Shown: piece by piece, positions 33,055 to 45,800 of the stretch
Layout of the letters: each line of letters begins with the position of its first letter
Position numbering within the stretch: position 1 is the stretch's first letter
Assembly: GCA_003439945.1 (NCBI GenBank)
Contig: QVRM01004827.1
Coordinates: forward strand, 154,501 to 218,500
DNA length: 64,000 nucleotides
Direction of reading: 5' to 3'
From: Dermanyssus gallinae
Lineage: Eukaryota; Arthropoda; Arachnida; Mesostigmata; Dermanyssidae
Notes under the pieces: model-generated
Database searches by the model: none
Told to the model about the DNA's origin: nothing
Seen by the model: only the letters and a program-made list of their open reading frames with translations
Translations under genes and position numbers: made by a program

Positions 33055-33250
33055 TCCTCATGGTTCTTACCGGTTTCTTTTCTTAGACCGTTCTAGTGGT
33101 TTAAAACCGCTCGTTCTAGACGTCGTGTTCTTAGACCGCCGTTCTAAACCGCGTTCTCCTCAGTGGTTCTTAGAACCGGCTCGTTTTACACCGCGTTCTC
33201 CTCGTTCTTAGAACCGCTTTCTTAACATTTATCTTACTGGCTCCTTTTGA
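33055..33250. repeat. Irregular, compressed stretch within the satellite
   Basis: For about 200 bp the monomers lose scattered single bases and short blocks (for example CTTAGACCGTTCTAGTGG and TCGTTCTAGACGTCGTG) before normal monomers resume. No other part of the array looks like this. Confidence 0.7.
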
Positions 33251-35999
33251 GAACAGGCTTGTTCTTAGAACCGCGTTCTCCTCAGTTGGTAGAACCGGCT
33301 CGTTCTTCGACATGCGTTCTCCTCAGTGGTTCCTAGAACCGGCTCCTTCTTAGAACCGCGTTCTCCTCAGTGGTTTTTAGAATCGGCTCGTTTTTACAAC
33401 CGCGTTCTCCTCAGGGATTCTTAGAACCGACTCGTTATTAGAACCGTGTTCTCCTAAGTGGTTCTTAGAGCCGGCTCGTTCTTAGAACCGCGTTCTCCTC
33501 CGTGGTTCTTAGAACCGCGTTCACCTTAGTGGTTCTTAGAACCGGCTCGTTCTTAGAACTGCGTTCTCCTCAGTGGTTCTTAGAACCGGCTAGTTCTTAG
33601 AACTGCGTTCACCTTAGTGGTTCTTAGAACCGGCTCGTTCTTAGAACTGCGTTCTCCTCAGTGGTTCTTAGAACCGGCTAGTTCTTAGAACTGCGTTCTC
33701 CTCAGTGGTTCTTAGAACCGGCTCGATTTTAGAACCGCGTTCTCCTCAGTGGTTCTTAGAACCGGCTCGTTCTTAGAACCGCATTCTCCTGAGTATTTCT
33801 TAGAACCGCGTTCTTCTTAGTGGTTCTTAGAACCGGCTCGTTCTTATAACAGCATTCTCCTGAGTAGTTCTAAGAACCGGCTCGATTTTAGAACCGCGTT
33901 CTTCTCAGTGGTTCTTAGAACTGCGTTCTCCTCAGTAGTTCTTAGAACTGCGTTCTCCTCAGTAGTTCTTAGAACTGCGTTCTCCTCAGTAGTTCTTAGA
34001 ACTGCGTTCTCCTCAGTGGTTCTTAGAACCGGCTCGTTCTTATAACTGCGTTCTCCTCAGTGGTTCTTAGAACCGCGTTCTTCTTAGTGGTTCTTAGAAC
34101 CGGCTCGTTCTTACAACCGCGTTCACTTTAGTGGTTCTTAGAACCGGCTCGTTCTTAGAACCGCGTTCTCATCAGTGGTTTTTAGAACGGCGTTCTCATC
34201 AGTGGTTCTTAGAACCGCGTTCTCCTCAGTGGTTCTTAAAACCGGCTCGTTCTTAGAACCGCGTTTACCTTATTGGTTCTTAGAACCGGCTCGTTCTCAG
34301 AACCGCGTTCTCCTCAGTGGTGCTTAGAACCGGCTTGTTCTTAGAACCGCGTTTACCTTAGTCGTTCTTAGAACCGGCTCGTTCTTAGAATCGCGTTCTC
34401 CTCAGTGGTTTTTAGAACCGACTCGTTCTTAGAACCGCGTTCTCCTCAGTGGTTCTCAGAACTGCGTTCACCTTAGTGGTTCTTTGAACCGGCTCGTACT
34501 TAGAGCTGCGTTCTCCTCAGTGGTTCTTAGAACCGGCTCGTTCTTAACACTGCGTTCTCCTCAGTGGTCTTAGAACCGGCTCGTTCTTAGAACCGCGTTC
34601 TCCTCAGTGGTTCTTTCAACCGGCTCGTTCTTATAACTGCGTTCTCCTCAGTGGCTTTTAGAACCGCGTTCTCCTTAGTGGTTCTTAGAACCGGCTCGTT
34701 CTTAGAACCGCATTCTCCTGAGTAGTTCTTAGAACCAGCTCGTTCTTAGAACCGCGTTCTTGTCAGTGGTTCTGAAAACCGGCTCGTTCTTAGAACCGCG
34801 TTCTCCTCAGTGGTTCTTAAAACCGGTTCGTTCTTAGAACCGCGTTATCTTCAGTGGTTCTTAGAACCGGCTCATTTTTAGAATCGCGTTCTCCTCAGTG
34901 GTTCTTAGAGCCGGCTCGTTCTTAGAACCGCGTTCTCTTCAGTGGTTCTTAGAACTGGCTCGTTCTTAACACCGCGTTCTCCTCAGTGGTTCTTAGAATC
35001 GACTCGTTTTTAGGACTGCGTTCTCCTCAGTGGTTCTTAGAACCGTCTCGTTTTTAGAACCGCCTTCTACTCAGTGGTTCTTACAACCGCGTTCTTGTCA
35101 GTGGTTCTAAGAACCATCTCGGTTTTAGAACCGCCTTCTCCTCAGTGGTTCTTACAACCGCGTTCTCCTCAGTGGTTCTTAAAACCGCGTTCTTCTTAGT
35201 GGTTCTTAGAACCGGCTCGTTCTTAAAACCGCGTTCACTTTAGTGGTTCTTAGAACCGGTTCGTTCTTAGAACCGCGTTCTCATCAGTGGTTTTTAGAAC
35301 GGCGTTCTCATCAGTGGTTCTTAGAACTGCGTTCTCCTCAGTGGTTCTCAAAAGCGGCTCGTTCTTAGAACCGCGTTTACCTCAATGGTTCTTACAACCG
35401 GCTCGTTCTCAGAACCGCGTTCTCCTCAGTGGTGCTTAGAACCGGCTTGTTCTTAGAACCGCGTTTACCTTAGTGGTTCTTAGAACCGGCTCGTTCTTAG
35501 AACCGCGTTCTCCTCAGTGGTTCTTAGAACCGACTCGTTCTTAGAACCGCGTTCTCCTCAGTGGTTCTTAGAACTGCGTTCACCTTAGTGGTTCTTAGAA
35601 TCAGCTCGTACTTAGAACTGCGTTCTCCTCAGTGGTTCTTAGAACCGGCTCGTTCTTAACACTGCGTTCTCCTCAGTGGTCTTAGAACCGGCTCGTTCTT
35701 AGAACCGCGTTCTCCTCAGTGGTTCTTAGAACCGGCTCGTTCTTATAACTGCGTTCTCCTCAGTGGCTCTTAGAACCGCGTTCTCCTTAGTGGTTCCTAG
35801 AACCGGCTCGTTCTTAGAACCGCATTCTCCTGAGTAGTTCTTAGAACCAGCTCGTTCTTAGAACCGCGTTCTCCTCAGTGGTTCTTAAAACCGGCTCGTT
35901 CTTTGAACCGCGTTCTCCTCAGTGGTTCTTAAAGCCGGTTCGTTCTTAGAACCGCGTTCTCCTCAGTGGTTCTTAGAACCGGCTCGTTCTTAGAACCAC

Positions 36000-38000
36000 A
36001 TTTATCTTACTAGCTCTGAGAACAGGCTTGTTCTTAGAACCGCGTTCTCCTCAGTTGGTAGAACCGGCTTGTTCTTCGACATGCGTTCTCCTCAGTGGTT
36101 CCTAGAACCGGCTCGTTCTTAGAACCGCGTTCTCCTCAGTGGTTTTTAGAATCGGCTCGTTTTTACAACCGCGTTCTCCTCAAGGATTCTTAGAACCGAC
36201 TCGTTATTAGAACAGTGTCCTCCTAAGTGGTTCTTAGAGCCGGCTCGTTCTTAGAACCGCCTTCTCCTCCGTGGTTCTTAGAACCGCGTTACCTTAGTGG
36301 TTCTTAGAACCGGCTCGTTCTTAATCCTGCGTTCTCCTCAGTGGTTCTTAGAACCGGCTAGTTCTTAGAACTGCGTTCTCCTCAGTGGTTCTTAGAACCG
36401 GCTCGATTTTAGAACCGCGTTCTCCTCAGTGGTTCTTAGAACCGGCTCGTTCTTAGAACCGCATTCTCCTGAGTATTTCTTAGAACCGCGTTCTTCTTAG
36501 TGGTTCTTAGAACCGGCTCGTTCTTAGAACCGCATTCTCCTGAGTAGTTCTAAGAACCGGCTCAATTTTAGAACCGCGTTCTCCTCAGTGGTTCTTAGAA
36601 CTGCGTTCTCCTCAGTGGTTCTTAGATCCGGCTCGTTCTTATAACTGCGTTCTCCTCAGTGGTTCTTAGATCCGGCTCGTTCTTATAACTGCGTTCTCCT
36701 CAGTGGTCCTTAGAACCGCGTTCTTCTTAGTGGTTCTTAGAACCGGCTCGTTCTTAAAACCGCGTTCACTTTAGTGGTTCTTAGAACCGGCTCGTTCTTG
36801 TTACCGCGTTCTTCTCAGTGGTTCTTAGAACCGGCTCGTTCTTAGAACCGCGTTCTCCTCTGTGGTTCTTAGAACCGGCTCGTTCTTATAACTGCGTTCT
36901 CCTCAGTGGTTCTTAGAACCGGCTCGTTCTTGAAACTGGCTCGATCTTATAATCACATTTCCCTTACTGGCTCTTAGAACCGCGTTCTCCTCAGTGGTTC
37001 TTAAAACCGGCTCGTTCTTACAACCGCGTTCTCCTTAGTGGTTCTTAGAACCGCGCTCTTCTTAGTGGTTTTTAGAACCGCGTTCTGCTCAGTGGTTCTT
37101 AGAACCGCGTTTTCCTCAGTGGTTTTTAGAATCGGCTCGTTTTTACAACCGCGTTCTCCTCAAGGATTCTTAGAACCGACTCGTTATTAGAACAGTGTCC
37201 TCCTAAGTGGTTCTTAGAGCCGGCTCGTTCTTAGAACCGCGTTCTCCTCCGTGGTTCTTAGAACCGCGTTACCTTAGTGGTTCTTAGAACCGGCTCGTTC
37301 TTAGAACTGCGTTCTCCTCAGTGGTTCTTAGAACCGGCTAGTTCTTAGAACTGCGTTCTCCTCAGTGGTTCTTAGAACCGGCTCGATTTTAGAACCGCGT
37401 TCTCCTCAGTGGTTCTTAGAACCGGCTCGTTCTTAGAACCGCATTCTCCTGAGTATTTCTTAGAACCGCGTTCTTCTTAGTGGTTCTTAGAACCGGCTCG
37501 TTCTTAGAACCGCATTCTCCTGAGTAGTTCTAAGAACCGGCTCAATTTTAGAACCGCGTTCTCCTCAGTGGTTCTTAGAACTGCGTTCTCCTCAGTAGTT
37601 CTTAGAACTGCGTTCTCCTCAGTGGTTCTTAGAACCGGCTCGTTCTTATAACTGCGTTCTCCTCAGTGGTCCTTAGAACCGCGTTCTTCTTAGTGGTTCT
37701 TAGAACCGGCTCGTTCTTAAAACCGCGTTCACTTTAGTGGTTCTTAGAACCGGCTCGTTCTTGTTACCGCGTTCTTCTCAGTGGTTCTTAGAACCGGCTC
37801 GTTCTTAGAACCGCGTTCTCCTCTGTGGTTCTTAGAACCGGCTCGTTCTTATAACTGCGTTCTCCTCAGTGGTTCTTAGAACCGGCTCGTTCTTGAAACT
37901 GGCTCGATCTTATAATCACATTTCCCTTACTGGCTCTTAGAACCGCGTTCTCCTCAGTGGTTCTTAAAACCGGCTCGTTCTTACAACCGCGTTCTCCTTA
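36000..38000. repeat. Higher-order repeat family B (980 bp, two adjacent copies)
   Basis: CAAGGATTCTTAGAACCGAC begins at 36181 and again at 37161, exactly 980 bp apart. The following series matches almost base for base (AACAGTGTCCTCC, the CGCGTTACC deletion variant, GGCTCAATTTTAG, CTTGTTACCGCG, TAATCACATTTCCC). Confidence 0.85.
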
Positions 38001-41000
38001 GTGGTTCTTAGAACCGCGCTCTTCTTAGTGGTTTTTAGAACCGCGTTCTGCTCAGTGGTTCTTAGAACCGCGTTTTCCTCAGTGGTTCTTAGAACCGCGT
38101 TCTCTTCAGTGGTTCGTAGAACCGGCTCGTTCTCAGATCCGCGTCCTCCTCAGTGGTTCTTAGTACCGGCCTGTTCTCAGATCCGCGTTCTTCTTAGTGG
38201 CTCATTGAACCGGCTCGTTCTCATTTCCGCGTTCTCCTCAGTGGTTCTTAGAACCAGCTTGTTCTTAGAACCGGCTCGTTCTTACAACCGCGTTCTCCTT
38301 AGTGGTTCTTAGAACCGCGTTCTTCTTAGTGGTTTTTAGAACCGCGTTCTGCTCAGTGGTTCTTAGAACCGCGTTTTCCTCAGTGGTTCTTAGAACCGCG
38401 TTCTCTTCAGTGGTTCGTAGAACCGGCTCGTTCTCAGATCCGCGTCCTCCTCAGTGGTTCTTAAAACCGGCTCGTTCCCAGATCCGCGTTCTTCTTAGTG
38501 GCTCATTGAACCGGCTCGTTCTCATTTCCGCGTTCTCCTCAGTGGTTCTTAGAACCAGCTTGTTCTTAGAACCACATTTACCTTACTGGCTCTTACAACC
38601 GGTTCGTTCTTAGAACCGCGTTCTCCTCAGTGGTTCCTAGAACCGGCTCGTTCTTAAAACCGCGTTCTCCTTAGTGGTTCTTAGAACCGGCTCATTCTTA
38701 GAACCGCGTTCTCCTCAGTGGTTCTTAGAACCGGCCCGTTCTTAGGACCGCGTTCTCCTCAGTGGTTCTTAGAACCGTCTCGTTTTTAAAACCGCCTTCT
38801 ACTCAGTGGTTCTTACAACCGCGTTCTTCTTAGTGATTCTTACAACCGTCTCGTTTTTAGAACCGCCTTCTCCTCAGTGGTTCTTACAACCGCGTTCTCC
38901 TCAGTGGTTCTTAGAACCGCGTTCTCCTCAGTGGTTCGTACAACCGCGTTCTTCTCAGTGGTTCTTACAACCGCCTCGTTTTTAAAACCGTCTTTTCCTC
39001 AATGGTTCTTACAATCGCGTTCTTCTCAGTGGTTCTTAAAACCGCGTTCTTCTCAGTGATTCTTAGAACCGCGTCCTCCTCAGTGGTTCTTAGAACCGGC
39101 TCGTCCTTAGAACCGCGTTCTCCTCTGTGGTTCTTGAAACCGGCTCGTTCTTAAAACCGCGTTCTCCTCAGTGGTTCTTAGAACCGGCTCGTTTTCAGAA
39201 CCGCGTTTACTTTAGTGGTTCTTAGAACCGGCTCGTTCTTAGAACCGCGTTCACCTTAGTGGTTCTTAGAACCGCGTTCTCCTCAGTGGTTCTTAGGACC
39301 GGCTCGTTCTTACAACCGCCTTCTCCTCAGTGGTTCTTAGAACCGGCTCGTTCTTATAACCGCGTTTTTCTCAGTGGTTCTTAGAACCGGCTCGTTCTTA
39401 AAACCACGTTCTCCTCTGTAGTTCTTAGAACCGGCTCGTTCTTAGAACCGCGTTCTCCTCAATGGTTCTTAGAACCGGCTCGTTTTTAGAACTGGCTCGT
39501 TCCTATAATCACATTTACCTTACTGGCTCTTAGAACCGGTTCGTTCTTAGAACCGCGTTCTCCTCAGTGGTTCGTAGAACCGGCTCGTTCTCAGATCCGC
39601 GTCCTCCTCAGTGGTTCTTAGTACCGGCTCGTTCTCAGATCCGCGTTCTTCTTAGTGGCTCATTAAACCGGCTCGTTCTCATTTCCGCGTTCTCCTCAGT
39701 GGTTCTTAGAACCAGCTTGTTCTTAGAACCACAATTACCTTACTGGGTCTTACAACCGGTTCGTTCTTAGAACCGCGTTCTCCTCAGTTGTTCCTAGAAC
39801 CGGCTCATTCTTAGAACCGCGTTCTCCTCAGTGGTTCTTAAAACCGGCTCGTTTTTAGAACCGCGTTCTCCTCAGTGGTTCTTAGAACCGGCTCGTTTTT
39901 AGAACCGCCTTCTACTCAGTGGTTCTTACAACCGCGTTCTTCTCAGTGATTCTTACAACCGTCTTGTTTTTAGAACCGCCTTCTCCTCAGTGGTTCTTAC
40001 AACCGCGTTCTCCTCAGTGGTTCGTACAACCGCGTTCTCCTCAGTGGTTCGTACAACCGCGTTCTTCTCAGTGGTTCTTACAACCGCCTCGTTTTTAGAA
40101 CCGTCTTTTCCTCAATGGTTCTTACAATCGCGTTCTCCTCAGTGGTTCTTAAAACCGCGTTCTTCTCAGTGATTCTTAGAACCGCGTCCTCCTCAGTGGT
40201 TCTTAGAACCAGCTCGTCCTTAGAACCGCGTTCTCCTCTGTGGTTCTTGAAACCGGCTCGTTCTTAAAACCGCTTTCTCCTCAGTGGTTCTTAGAACCGG
40301 CTCGTTTTTAGAACCGCGTTCACTTTAGTGGTTCTTAGAACCGGCTCGTTCTTAGAACCACATTTACCTTACTGGCTCTTACAACCGGTTCGTTCTTAGA
40401 ACCGCGTTCTCCTCAGTGGTTCCTAGAACCGGCTCGTTCTTAAAACCGCGTTCTCCTTAGTGGTTCTTAGAACCGGCTCATTCTTAGAACCGCGTTCTCC
40501 TCAGTGGTTCTTAGAACCGGCCCGTTCTTAGGACCGCGTTCTCCTCAGTGGTTCTTAGAACCGTCTCGTTTTTAGAACCGCCTTCTACTCAGTGGTTCTT
40601 ACAACCGCGTTCTTCTCAGTGATTCTTACAACCGTCTCGTTTTTAGAACCGCCTTCTCCTCAGTGGTTCTTACAACCGCGTTCTCCTCAGTGATTCTTAC
40701 AACCGTCTCGTTTTTAGAACCGCCTTCTCCTCAGTGGTTCTTACAACCGCGTTCTCCTCAGTGGTTCTTAGAACCGCGTTCTCCTCAGTGGTTCGTACAA
40801 CCGCGTTCTTCTCAGTGGTTCTTACAACCGCCTCGTTTTTAGAACCGTAATTTCCTCAATGGTTCTTACAATCGCGTTCTCCTCAGTGGTTCTTAAAACC
40901 GCGTTCTTCTCAGTGATTCTTAGAACCGCGTCCTCCTCAGTGGTTCTTAGAACCGGCTCGTCCTTAGAACCGCGTTCTCCTCTGTGGTTCTTGAAACCGG

Positions 41001-42850
41001 CTCGTTCTTAAAACCGCGTTCTCCTCAGTAGTTCTTAGAACCGGCTCGTTTTTAGAACCGCGTTTACTTTAGCGGTTCTTAGAACCGGCTCGTTCTTAGA
41101 ACCGCGTTCACCTTAGTGGTTCTTAGAACCGCGTTCTCCTCAGTGGTTCTTAGGACCGGCTCGTTCTTACAACCGCCTTCTCCTCAGTGGTTCTTAGAAC
41201 CGGCTCGTTCTTATAACCGCGTTCTTCTCAGTGGTTCTTAGAACCGGCTCATTCTTAGAACCACGTTCTCCTCTGTAGTTCTTAGAACCGGCTCGTTCTT
41301 AGAACCGCGTTCTCCTCAATGGTTCTTAGAACCGGCTCGTTTTTAGAACTGGCTCGTTCCTATAATCACATTTACCTTACTGGCTCTTAGAACCGGTTCG
41401 TTCTTAGAACCGCGTTCTCCTCAGTGGTTCGTAGAACCGGCTCGTTCTCAGATCCGCGTCCTCCTCAGTGGTTCTTAGTACCGGCTCGTTCTGAGATCCG
41501 CGTTCTTCTTAGTGGCTCATTGAACCGGCTCGTTCTCATTTCCGCGTTCTCCTCAGTGGTTCTTAGAACCAGCTTGTTCTTAGAACCACATTTACCTTAC
41601 TGGCTCTTACAACCGGTTCGTTCTTAGAACCGCGTTCTCCTCAGTGGTTCCTAGAACCGGCTCGTTCTTAAAACCGCGTTCTCCTTAGTGGTTCTTAGAA
41701 CCGGCTCATTCTTAGAACCGCGTTCTCCTCAGTGGTTCTTAGAACCGGCTCGTTCTTAGAACCGCGTTCTCCTCAGTGGTTCTTAGAACCGTCTCGTTTT
41801 TAGAACCGCCTTCTACTCAGTGGTTCTTACAACCGCGTTCTTCTCAGTGAGTCTTACAACCGCCTCGTTTTTAGAACCGCCTTCTCCTCAGTGGTTCTTA
41901 CAACCGCGTTCTCCTCAGTGGTTCTTAGAACCGCGTTCTCCTCAGTGGTTCGTACAACCGCGTTCTTCTCAGTGATTCTTACAACCGCCTCGTTTTTAGA
42001 ACCGTCTTTTCCTCAATGGTTCTTACAATCGCGTTCTCCTCAGTGGTTCTTAAAACCGCGTTCTTCTCAGTGATTCTTAGAACCGCGTCCTCCTCAGTGG
42101 TTCTTAGAACCAGCTCGTCCTTAGAACCGCGTTCTCCTCTGTGGTTCTTGAAACCGGCTCGTTCTTAAAACCGCGTTCTTCTCAGTGGTTTTTAGAACCG
42201 GCTCGTTTTTAGAACCGCGTTCACTTTAGTGGTTCTTAGAACCAGCTCGTTCTTAGAACCGCGTTCACCTTAGTGGTTTTTAGAACCGCGTTCTCCTCAG
42301 TGGTTCTTAGGACCGGCTCGTTCTTACAACCGCCTTCTCCTCAGTGTTTCTTAGAACCGGCTCGTTCTTATAACCGCGTTCTTCTCAGTGGTTCTTAGAA
42401 CCGGCTCGTTCTTAGAACCACGTTCTCCTCTGTAGTTCTTAGAACCGGCTCGTTCTTAGAACCGCGTTCTCCTCAATGGTTCTTAGAACCGGCTCGTTTT
42501 TAGAACTGGCTCGTTCCTATATTCACATTTACCTTACTGGCTCTTAGAACCGGTTCGTTCTTAGAACCGCGTTCTCCTCAGTGTTTCTTAGAACCGGCTC
42601 GTTCTTACAACCGCGTTCCCCTTAGTGGTTCTTAGAACCGCGTTCTCCTCAGTGGGTCTTAGAACCGCGTTCTCCTCAGTGGTTTTTAGAACCGCGTTCT
42701 CCTCAGTGGTTCTTAAAACCGCGTTCTTTTCAGTGGTTCGTAGAACCGGCTCGTTCTCAGATCCGCGTCCTCCTCAGTGGTTCTTAGTACCAATTCGTTC
42801 TCAGAAGCGCGTTCTTCTCAGTGGCTTATAGAACCGGCTCGTTCTCATTT
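38000..42850. repeat. Higher-order repeat family C (1.1-1.9 kb)
   Basis: The block with CGTACAACCGCGTTCTTC and ACAATCGCGTTC recurs near 38.9, 40.0, 40.8 and 41.9 kb. The block with GATCCGCGTCCTCCTC and CATTTCCGCGTTC recurs near 38.1, 38.4, 39.6 and 41.4 kb. Copies vary in length by whole monomers. Confidence 0.8.
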
Positions 42851-45800
42851 CCGCGTTCTCCTCAGTGGTTCTTAGAACCGGCTCGTTCTCAGAACCGCGT
42901 TCTTCTCAGTGGTCTTTAGAATCGGCTCGTTCTCAGATCCGCGTTCTTCTCAGGGGTTTTTAGAACTGGCTCGATCTCAGATCCGCGTTCTCCTCAGTGG
43001 TTCTTAGAACCGGCTCGTTCTTAAGACCGCGTTCTCCTCAGTGGTTCTTACAACCGGCTCGTTTTTAGAACCGCATTCTCTTTAGGGGTTCTTACAACCG
43101 GCTTGTCCTTAAAACCGCGTTCTCTTCAGTGGTTCCTAGAACCGGCTCGTTCATAGAACCGCGTTCTCCTCTGTGGTTCTTAGAACCGCGTTCTACTCAA
43201 TGGTTCTTAGAACCGGCTCGTTCTTAGAACCGCGTTCTCCTCAGTGGTTCTTAGAACCGGCTCGTTCTTACAACCGCGTTCTCCTTAGTGGTTCTTAGAA
43301 CCAGCTTGTTCTTAAAACCACATTTACCTTACTGGCTCAAAGAGCCGGTTCGTTCTTAGAACCGCGTTCTCCTCAGTATTTCTTAGAACCGGCTCGTTCT
43401 CAGAACCGCGTTCTCCTCAGTGGTTCATAGAACCGGCTTATTCTTAGAACCGCGTTCTCGTAAGTGGTTCTTAGAGCCGGCTCGTTCTTAGAACCGCGTT
43501 CTCCTCAGTGGTCCTTAGAACCGGCTCGTTCTTAACACCGCGTTCTCCTCAGTGGTTCTTAGAGCCGGCTTGTTCTTAAGACCGCGTTCTCCTCAGTGGT
43601 TCCTAGAATCGTCTCGTTTTTAGAATGGCCTTCTTCTCAGTGGTTCTTAGAACCGCGTTCTTCTCAGTGGTTCTTAGAACAGCGTTCTCTTCAGTGGTTC
43701 TTAAAACCAGCTTGTCAATAGAACCGCGTTCTCCTTAGTTGTTCTTAGAACCGGCTCGTTTATAGAACCGCGTTCCTTTCAGTGGTTCTTAGAACCGGCT
43801 CGTTATTAGCACCGCATTTAACTTACTGGCTCTAAGAACCGGCTTGTTCTTAAAACCGCGTTCTTCTTAGTGATTCTTAGAACCGGCTCGTTCTTAGAAC
43901 CACATTCTCCTGAGTAGTTCTTAGAACCGGCACGTTCTTAGAACCGCGTTCTCCTCAGTGGTTCTTAGAACCGGCTGGTTCTTAGAACCGCGTTCTCCTC
44001 AGTGGTTCTTAGGACCGGCTCGTTCTTACACCCGCGTTTTCCTCAGTGGTTCATAGAACCGCGTTCTCCTTAGTGGTTCTTAGAACCGGCTCGTTCTTAC
44101 ACCCGCGTTTTCCTCAGTGGTTCATAGAACCGCGTTCTCCTTAGTGGTTCTTAGAACCGGCTCGTTCTTAGAACCGCGTTTTCTTCAGTGGTTCTTAGAA
44201 CCGACTCATTTTTAGAACCGCGTTTTCCTTAGTGGTTTTTAGAACCGGCTCGTTCTCATTTCCGCGTTCTCCTCAGTGGTGCTTGGAACCGGCTCGTTCT
44301 CAGAACCGCGTTCTTCTCAGTGGTCTTTAGAATCGGCTCGTTCTCAGATCCGCGTTCTTCTCAGGGGTTTTTAGAACTGGCTCGATCTCAGATCCGCGTT
44401 CTCCTCAGTGGTTCTTAGAACCGGCTCGTTCTTAAGACCGCGTTCTCCTCAGTGGTTCTTACAACCGGCTCGTTTTTAGAACCGCATTCTCTTTAGTGGT
44501 TCTTACAACCGGCTCGTCCTTAAAACCGCGTTCTCTTCAGTAGTTCCTAGAACCGGCTCGTTCATAGAACCGCGTTCTCCTCTGTGGTTCTTAGAACCGC
44601 GTTCTACTCAATGGTTCTTAGAACCGGCTCGTTCTTAGAACCGCGTTCTCCTCAGTGGTTCTTAGAACCGGCTCGTTCTTACAACCGCGTTCTCCTTAGT
44701 GGTTCTTAGAACCAGCTTGTTCTTAAAACCACATTTACCTTACTGGCTCATAGAGCCGGTTCGTTCTTAGAACCGCGTTCTCCTCAGTATTTCTTAGAAC
44801 CGGCTCGTTCTCAGAACCGCGTTCTCCCCAGTGGTTCATAGAACCGGCTTATTCTTAGAACCGCGTTCTCGTGAGTGGTTCTTAGAGCCGGCTCGTTCTT
44901 AGAACCGCGTTCTCCTCAGTGGTCCTTAGAACCGGCTCGTTCTTAACACCGCGTTCTCCTCAGTGGTTCTTAGAGCCGGCTTGTTCTTAAGACCGCGTTC
45001 TCCTCAGTGGTTCCTAGAATCGTCTCGTTTTTAGAATGGCCTTCTTCTCAGTGGTTCTTAGAACCGCGTTCTTCTCAGTGGTTCTTAGAACCGCGTTCTT
45101 CTCAGTGGTTCTTAGAACAGCGTTCTCTTCAGTGGTTCTTAAAACCAGCTTGTCAATAGAACCGCGTTCTCCTTAGTTGTTCTTAGAACCGGCTCGTTTA
45201 TAGAACCGCGTTCCTTTCAGTGGTTCTTAGAACCGGCTCGTTATTAGCACCGCATTTAACTTACTGGCTCTAAGAACCGGCTTGTTCTTAAAACCGCGTT
45301 CTTCTTAGTGATTCTTAGAACCGGCTCGTTCTTAGAACCACATTCTCCTGAGTAGTTCTTAGAACCGGCACGTTCTTAGAACCGCGTTCTCCTCAGTGGT
45401 TCTTAGAACCGGCTGGTTCTTAGAACCGGCTGGTTCTTAGAACCGCGTTCTCCTCAGTGGTTCATAGAACCGCGTTCTCCTTAGTGGTTCTTAGAACCGG
45501 CTCGTTCTTAGAACCGCGTTTTCTTCAGTGGTTCTTAGAACCGACTCATTTTTAGAACCGCGTTTTCCTTAGTGGTTTTTAGAACCGGCTCGTTCTTAGA
45601 ACCGCGTTCTCCTCAGTGGTTCCTAGAATCGTCTCGTTTTTAGAATTGCCTTCTTCTTAGTGGTTCTTAGAACCGCGTTCTTCACAGTGGTTCTTAGAAC
45701 AGCGTTCTCCTCAATGGTTTTTAGAACCGGCTCGTTCTTAGAACCGCGTTCTCCTCAGTGGTTCTTAGAACCGGCTCGTTCTTACAACCGCGTTCTTCAC

